From positions 20,436 through 84,435 of the forward strand of contig CAUWCT010000042.1 of NCBI GenBank assembly GCA_963557065.1: a stretch of DNA of 64,000 nt, given 5' to 3'. The stretch's first letter is position 1; each line of letters starts with the position of its first letter. Made by a program: the position numbers and the translations under genes. This stretch comes from UMGS1370 sp963557065 (lineage in GTDB: Bacteria > Bacillota > Clostridia > Lachnospirales > Lachnospiraceae). This document shows, in pieces, positions 59,560 through 64,000 of this stretch. The notes below the pieces were generated by a model that made no database searches, was not told the origin of the DNA, and worked only from the letters and a program-made list of their open reading frames with translations.

Positions 59560-60804
59560 ATGCGTATTTTGCATACGGCAGACTGGCATCTGGGAAAATC
59601 ATTAGAAGGGAGAAGCCGGTTGGAAGAGCAGCGCCGGTTTCTTTCTGATTTTGTCCGGATTGTAAAAGAAGAGCAGGCGGATCTTGTCATTCTCGCAGGA
59701 GATGTATATGACAGCTATAACCCGTCTGCGGAAGCGGAAAAACTATTTTATCAGACGCTAAAGGAGATGACAGAAGGAGGAAAACGGCTGGCGCTTATTA
59801 TTGCCGGAAATCATGACAGCCCGGAACGGTTGGTGGCGGCAGGCCCTCTGGCCATGGAACATGGCATTTTAATGGCAGGCCTTCCAAAGAGTGTGATTCC
59901 CACAGGAGACTATGGCTGCCATCGGGTGGTGGACTCTGGAGAAGGGTATGTGGAAGTGGAGATAAATGGAGAACGGGCAGTGATTTTGCTTCTTCCTTAT
60001 CCCAGCGAAAAACGGCTTAACGATGTAATTTATCAGGAAATGGACGAAGAAGAAAAACGGGCAGCATCCTATGGAGAGAGGATAGGCCGCTTTTTTTCGT
60101 TATTGGAGGAAAAATACAGAGACGATACTATTAATCTGGCAGCGGCCCATTTATTTGCGATGGATGCGTCTGCCGGCGGTTCAGAGAGGGGAATTAGCCT
60201 GGGCGGTTCTTATGTGGTGGATGGAAGCTGTCTCCCCCAAAAAGCCCAGTACATTGCACTGGGACATGTTCATAAACCTCAGCAGGTGCCTCATACAAAC
60301 GGCAGAGCCTTTTACAGCGGAGCGCCCATGGCGTATCATCGCAATGAGGCCGGGGCGTCCAGACAGTGCAGCCTCATTGAAGTCCATCCGGGAAAACCTT
60401 TTACCAAAAAGGACATTTTGCTGCCTGTGTACAAGCCTGTCCAGATCTGGCATGCAGAAAGTATAGAACAGGCGGTGACTATGTGCAGAGAACATGGGCA
60501 GGAGGAATCATGGGTCTATTTGGAAGTGGAGACAGAGAGGGGATATATTCGGGAAGATGAGATTCGTGCCATGAAATCCCTGAAAGAAGAACTTTTGGAA
60601 ATCCGGCCTATCCCGGTGGGGGAGAAATCCTGGGATAAAAAAGAAGAAACCATAGAAAACAAGAGTTTAAAAGAACTGTTTGCAGAATATTACTCCAGGG
60701 AAAATGGGGGAGCAAAGCCAGATGAAGAGCTGATGGAACTTCTGTTAGAACTGTCTGAAGACAGAAAAGAGGAAACGCCGGACAGTCGGAAAGGAGAGGA
60801 ATGA
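59560..60804 (+). CDS. sbcD: exonuclease SbcCD subunit D (Mre11-like nuclease)
   Basis: Metallophosphoesterase of 414 residues with HTADWHLGKS (near 5), LVILAGDVYDS (near 46), AGNHDSPERL (near 86) and ALGHVHKPQ (near 230) supplying the two-metal site. With SbcC it cuts DNA hairpins and protein-blocked ends. The frame is open upstream to 59530, but the ATG at 59560 behind GGAGG is the family start. ATGA overlap with sbcC gives coupled translation. Confidence 0.95.
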   Translation: MRILHTADWHLGKSLEGRSRLEEQRRFLSDFVRIVKEEQADLVILAGDVYDSYNPSAEAEKLFYQTLKEMTEGGKRLALIIAGNHDSPERLVAAGPLAMEHGILMAGLPKSVIPTGDYGCHRVVDSGEGYVEVEINGERAVILLLPYPSEKRLNDVIYQEMDEEEKRAASYGERIGRFFSLLEEKYRDDTINLAAAHLFAMDASAGGSERGISLGGSYVVDGSCLPQKAQYIALGHVHKPQQVPHTNGRAFYSGAPMAYHRNEAGASRQCSLIEVHPGKPFTKKDILLPVYKPVQIWHAESIEQAVTMCREHGQEESWVYLEVETERGYIREDEIRAMKSLKEELLEIRPIPVGEKSWDKKEETIENKSLKELFAEYYSRENGGAKPDEELMELLLELSEDRKEETPDSRKGEE

Positions 60805-63800
60805 AACCGCTGAAACTTACCATAAAAGGACTGAATAGTTTTATACAGGCTCAGACCATTGATTTTGAACAGTTATCCTCCAAGGGGATTTTTGGGATTT
60901 TCGGCCCCACAGGCAGCGGAAAAACCACGATTTTAGATGGAATTACTCTGGCTTTATATGGGGATTTGGCCCGGAAAAGCAATGGGTTTGTAAACTCCAG
61001 TGAGGAAGTGCGACAGGCCAATGTCTCTCTGACTTTTCAGATTTCCGGCCAGACTGTCAGGATATTTCAGGTGGACAGAACCTTTACAAAAAACAAAGAT
61101 TCCTGGAAAAAACCGGTGTCAAAAAGCGTGCTTAAGGAGATAAAGGACGGGGAGATTACGGTTTTAGAAGAGGGCACAGCGCTGGTTAATGAAGCCTGTG
61201 AACGGCTGATCGGACTAAAAAAAGAAGACTTTTTAAGGACAGTGGTGCTTCCACAGGGAAAGTTTTCAGAGTTTTTAATGCTCACCGGAAAAGAGCGCAA
61301 TGAGATGCTGGAACGGCTGTTCAATCTGGAACAGTACGGGGAGCAGCTCTCGGCAAGAATCGGGGAAGAAAAGAGGATTTTAAGCCATGCCATGGAAAAT
61401 CTGAAGGGCAGATTGTCCGGTTATGAAGAGATTTCAGAAGAGATTTTAAAGCAGAGAAAAGAAGCGCATAAACAGTGGGAAGTGGAACAAAAGGAACTGT
61501 TGGAAACAGCCGGGCAGTTGGAGAAAACGTTTGAGGAAAAGGAGAAGCTTAAAAGACTGTTGGAGGAAAAATCCGGCTATGAAAATCGGCTGCACCTTCT
61601 TTCTCTTCAGGAGCAGGAGGCGGCAAGCTGGGAAAACCGAATCGTTCTTGCAGAAGAAATCCGCACTGTAAAACCGGTGAAAAAACGGTATGATGAGAAA
61701 AAGCAGGAACTTGTCAGCGCCGAGGAAACTCTTGCAGAAAGAAAACAGGCGGCAGAGTTGGCAGAAACAGAAAAAATGAGGGCAGAGGAAGTTTTCAAAC
61801 AGGCCAAAAGCAAAGAGGAAACCCTTCCGGCTCTCTTAGAGAAAAAGAAAAATCTGGAACTTGCGGCACCTAAAAATCTGGAAATGATGGGGCTGAAAAA
61901 AGAGCAGGAAAAAAGGATATGCAGTCTTTCCCGTTTAGAAGAAACCCTTGGACAGCTAAAACAGGAAGAGGAACGGATTTTAGAACAAAAAAACCAGATA
62001 AAAGAAAAGCAGCAAAAACAGGCTCATGTGCTGGAAGAAAATCAGATTTCCCCCATTTTGAGAACGCAGGTACAGAATGGCGTTTTGCTGGAACGGGAAC
62101 TTCAAAAGGAAGAAAAGGAACGGGAGGAAATCAAAACACTAAGGGACAGGCTGCTTTGGGAGACAGAAGAACTGGATAAAGAGTGGAGAGAACAGGTAAG
62201 AAGGGAAACAGAGGTATCCAACGAACTTTTAAGATGGGAAGAAAGCGACAGGGAGCGCATGGCGAAAGTCTTTCGGGAGGCATTAAAAGAGGGGGAACCC
62301 TGTCCGGTTTGCGGGGCGCTTCACCACGATCTCAACCGTTTTTCCCAGTCGGATTTTGAAAAAGAAATGGAAAAAAACAGTGGTTCTTATGAGAGAGAAA
62401 CGCTGGAAAAAGAGCAGGAAAAACTTAAAACAGTTACGTCTGAACTGAACTTCAGACTGTCTGCACAGAAGGCAAAACTGGAGGGCGCAGAGGAACGGCT
62501 GGCAGAAATTTCAGACCGGATTGCAGGACAAAAGTCCCGGCTGGAGCAGGAAAAACAGGAGAGTTTTTGTCTGTCATTTGAGAAAAAACAGGAGGAATTT
62601 ATCCAAATGGATCAGCAGTCGGAACTCCTTAGAAAACGTCTTGGAGAGATGGAAAAAGCAGGATTAAAGTTCCAGGAACAATGGGAGATGACTACCCACA
62701 AGAGAACGGATTTGGAACTGGAAAAAGCCAGGATGGAGACCAGTCAGGCAGAGACAAAAGCTGCTATTTTCCGCCTTCAGACGGAAATTGCCGCTCTGGT
62801 GGGAGAGAGCGCCGGTTCAAAAGAGGAATTAAAAGAAACCATAGATGAGATCGAAGGGATTCAAAGGCTCGTGAAAAATGCCGGAGAAACCTTTGAGGAA
62901 AAACGGCAGGAAGCTGCGAAAGCAAAGGAACAGGCGGCAGTCAGCCAGACCAGACGAAACGATGTAGAAGCTGCCTGGGAGGAAGCCAAAAACCAGCTTT
63001 GCCAGATACTTTTAACCTGTCCGGGATTAAGCAGGCAGATGGAAGAAAGTAAAGAATCAGTGGGAGAAGCCATTGAAAAATGGGAAATCAGTGAGGAAGA
63101 AGAGACAAAACTTAAGGAAAAAATCCGCAGATATCGGGACGAGATCACACGTCTTTCCGGCCAGATTGCAGAAAAGGAATTGTTGATTCAGGGGCAAAGT
63201 CTTGATGAGACAGAGTGGCAGGAACTTGTGAAAGAAAAGAAACAGATGGAGACTCGCCTGGAAGAAAAGCGGACAGAAGGAATACGCCTTTTAGACAGCC
63301 TGACCCAGGGAGAAATCCGTCTCAAGGAAAAAAAGAAACTGGAAAAGGACTATCAGAAAAAAGAGCACAGACAGGCATTGGTTGCCCAGTTGGAAAAGCT
63401 GATAAAGGGAAAGCGGTTTGTAGAATATGCGGCCAGGGAAAAACTGCAGTACGTTTCCAGAGAAGCCTCTGTATTGCTTAATCAGCTTTCCTGCGGAAAC
63501 TATGAACTGGAGTGCGATGAACAGGGGCATTTCCAGATCATAGATTTTAAAAACGGAGGTGTACGCCGTTTTGCGTCCACCTTATCCGGCGGAGAAGTGT
63601 TTCTGGCCTCACTTTCTCTTGCTCTGGCCTTATCTTCCCAGATTCAGCTAAGCAGTCATGCGTCTTTGGAACTGTTTTTCCTGGACGAGGGATTTGGAAC
63701 ATTAGATGACAATCTGCTGGAAGTAGTCATGGATGCCCTGGAAAATCTGCAAAGCTTGAGCAGCCGGGCCATTGGCCTTATTACGCATGTAGAAAAAATC

Positions 63801-63884
63801 CAGAACCAGATGCCTGTAAAACTTCTGGTGAAACCTGCGGAAAGCGGGGGGAGGGGAAGCCGGACAGAGATTGAGATTGTATAG
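60801..63884 (+). CDS. sbcC: exonuclease SbcCD subunit C (Rad50-like ATPase)
   Basis: SMC-like ATPase of 1027 residues. Head: Walker A GPTGSGKTT near 36; C-terminal signature LSGGEVFLASLSLALAL and Walker B FFLDEGFGTLD near 960. Two long antiparallel coiled coils meet at the zinc hook C501-x2-C504 (CPVCGALHH), which dimerises SbcC. Coiled-coil arms are of usual length. The gene is complete and is the last in the cluster; a new promoter begins right after. Confidence 0.95.
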   Translation: MKPLKLTIKGLNSFIQAQTIDFEQLSSKGIFGIFGPTGSGKTTILDGITLALYGDLARKSNGFVNSSEEVRQANVSLTFQISGQTVRIFQVDRTFTKNKDSWKKPVSKSVLKEIKDGEITVLEEGTALVNEACERLIGLKKEDFLRTVVLPQGKFSEFLMLTGKERNEMLERLFNLEQYGEQLSARIGEEKRILSHAMENLKGRLSGYEEISEEILKQRKEAHKQWEVEQKELLETAGQLEKTFEEKEKLKRLLEEKSGYENRLHLLSLQEQEAASWENRIVLAEEIRTVKPVKKRYDEKKQELVSAEETLAERKQAAELAETEKMRAEEVFKQAKSKEETLPALLEKKKNLELAAPKNLEMMGLKKEQEKRICSLSRLEETLGQLKQEEERILEQKNQIKEKQQKQAHVLEENQISPILRTQVQNGVLLERELQKEEKEREEIKTLRDRLLWETEELDKEWREQVRRETEVSNELLRWEESDRERMAKVFREALKEGEPCPVCGALHHDLNRFSQSDFEKEMEKNSGSYERETLEKEQEKLKTVTSELNFRLSAQKAKLEGAEERLAEISDRIAGQKSRLEQEKQESFCLSFEKKQEEFIQMDQQSELLRKRLGEMEKAGLKFQEQWEMTTHKRTDLELEKARMETSQAETKAAIFRLQTEIAALVGESAGSKEELKETIDEIEGIQRLVKNAGETFEEKRQEAAKAKEQAAVSQTRRNDVEAAWEEAKNQLCQILLTCPGLSRQMEESKESVGEAIEKWEISEEEETKLKEKIRRYRDEITRLSGQIAEKELLIQGQSLDETEWQELVKEKKQMETRLEEKRTEGIRLLDSLTQGEIRLKEKKKLEKDYQKKEHRQALVAQLEKLIKGKRFVEYAAREKLQYVSREASVLLNQLSCGNYELECDEQGHFQIIDFKNGGVRRFASTLSGGEVFLASLSLALALSSQIQLSSHASLELFFLDEGFGTLDDNLLEVVMDALENLQSLSSRAIGLITHVEKIQNQMPVKLLVKPAESGGRGSRTEIEIV

Positions 63885-63889
63885 TAGAC

Positions 63890-63918
63890 TTGACAAAAAA
63901 AGTAAAGTGAGCTATACT
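63890..63918 (+). promoter_or_regulatory. strong promoter at the right edge of the window
   Basis: TTGACA at 63890-63895, 17-bp spacer, TATACT at 63913-63918. It must serve a gene starting beyond 64000; no convincing start codon with a ribosome site is visible inside the window. Confidence 0.8.
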
Positions 63919-63940
63919 AAAAATGCAAAGTAAACTATAC
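63904..63940 (+). repeat. 14-bp direct repeats overlapping the edge promoter (putative operator)
   Basis: AAAGTGAGCTATAC (63904-63917) and AAAGTAAACTATAC (63927-63940), 12 of 14 identical, 23 bp apart. The first covers the -10 element and the second lies on the expected start site, as for a repressor that senses its own promoter. Confidence 0.55.
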
Positions 63941-64000
63941 AAAATAAAAAGCATTCTGGTGATATGTCAAGAACCTTTTGAAAAAGATTTTGATGTGTCT

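Noticed and set aside
1..64000. CRISPR arrays, tRNA, rRNA, prophage or transposase genes
   Set aside because: No regularly spaced repeats, no recognisable RNA-gene cores and no integrase or transposase frames were seen on either strand.
63941..64000. Partial coding frame starting at a GTG near 63959
   Set aside because: It stays open to the edge but has no ribosome site, and 40 bases are too few to judge.

Overview
The window looks like part of the chromosome of a spore-forming, Gram-positive Clostridia, most likely a Lachnospiraceae (Clostridium cluster XIVa-type) gut anaerobe. The basis is the spoIIAA-spoIIAB-sigF operon followed by spoVAA/AB/AC, a perfect Spo0A box upstream of it, the cdaA-cdaR pair, AGGAGG-type ribosome binding sites throughout, wall-anchoring modules of Firmicutes type, and the protein styles of the membrane and regulatory genes. 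The species cannot be named from the sequence alone. Nearly everything is on the + strand; only one gene (CAP-domain secreted protein, 21189-22985) is on the - strand. I see no rRNA, tRNA, CRISPR array, prophage or intact transposase gene, and no gene-free stretch above about 260 bp.

Layout. 1-200: probable 6S RNA with a terminator. 225-6473: AI-2E-type permease, SpoIID-domain protein, rpsO, pnp. 6550-12804: secreted M14 carboxypeptidase, then an ABC-2 exporter cassette (ATPase, membrane-anchored zinc-ribbon protein, two permeases). 12885-13626: first nucleotidyltransferase/HEPN pair. 13796-20975: a compact secondary-metabolite island holding a small helical protein, an orphan 468-residue HTH regulator, a single-module NRPS (C-A-T-R) and a LytTR regulator. 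21035-21185: first copy of a 151-bp MITE. 21189-23908: CAP protein and AIM24-family protein. 24068-29164: a 49-aa ORF, a TPR protein, and the forespore sigma-F/spoVA operon. 29314-31210: second nucleotidyltransferase/HEPN pair and a lipoprotein. 31320-34692: MacAB-type tripartite exporter. 34865-46117: membrane proteins, cdaA-cdaR, ptsH-ptsI, a polysaccharide-polymerase-like gene, an EIIA, an aminotransferase, a permease and a MATE pump. 46184-46334: second MITE copy. 46374-50990: cell-wall block (L,D-transpeptidase, D-Ala-D-Ala carboxypeptidase, LCP ligase). 50993-63884: peroxiredoxin, yaaA, PHP-UvrD helicase fusion, uxuA, MATE, GNAT, nth, sbcD, sbcC. A strong promoter at the right edge drives a gene outside the window.

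Main points of interest. (1) The NRPS has an intact adenylation-domain specificity code (D-L-T-K-I-G-E-V-G-K) close to the asparagine code and ends in a reductase domain, so I predict an N-acylated asparagine aldehyde (or its reduced or cyclised form). (2) Its condensation domain carries a run of nine G inside the reading frame: loss or gain of one G gives an early stop, so the pathway may be phase variable. (3) It is bracketed by two regulators, one an orphan family whose own promoter is studded with TGCCAA/TTGGCA boxes, the other a LytTR protein with Glu at the receiver phosphorylation site. (4) Two 151-bp elements, about 97% identical, have 18-bp inverted ends starting GTAA and 8-bp target duplications, which are the hallmarks of IS66-family mobilised MITEs; one sits at the predicted transcription start of the L,D-transpeptidase gene, the other 3 bp past the stop codon of the CAP gene. 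(5) Two separate HEPN/MNT modules lie in the same window, and the spoVA operon ends after spoVAC.
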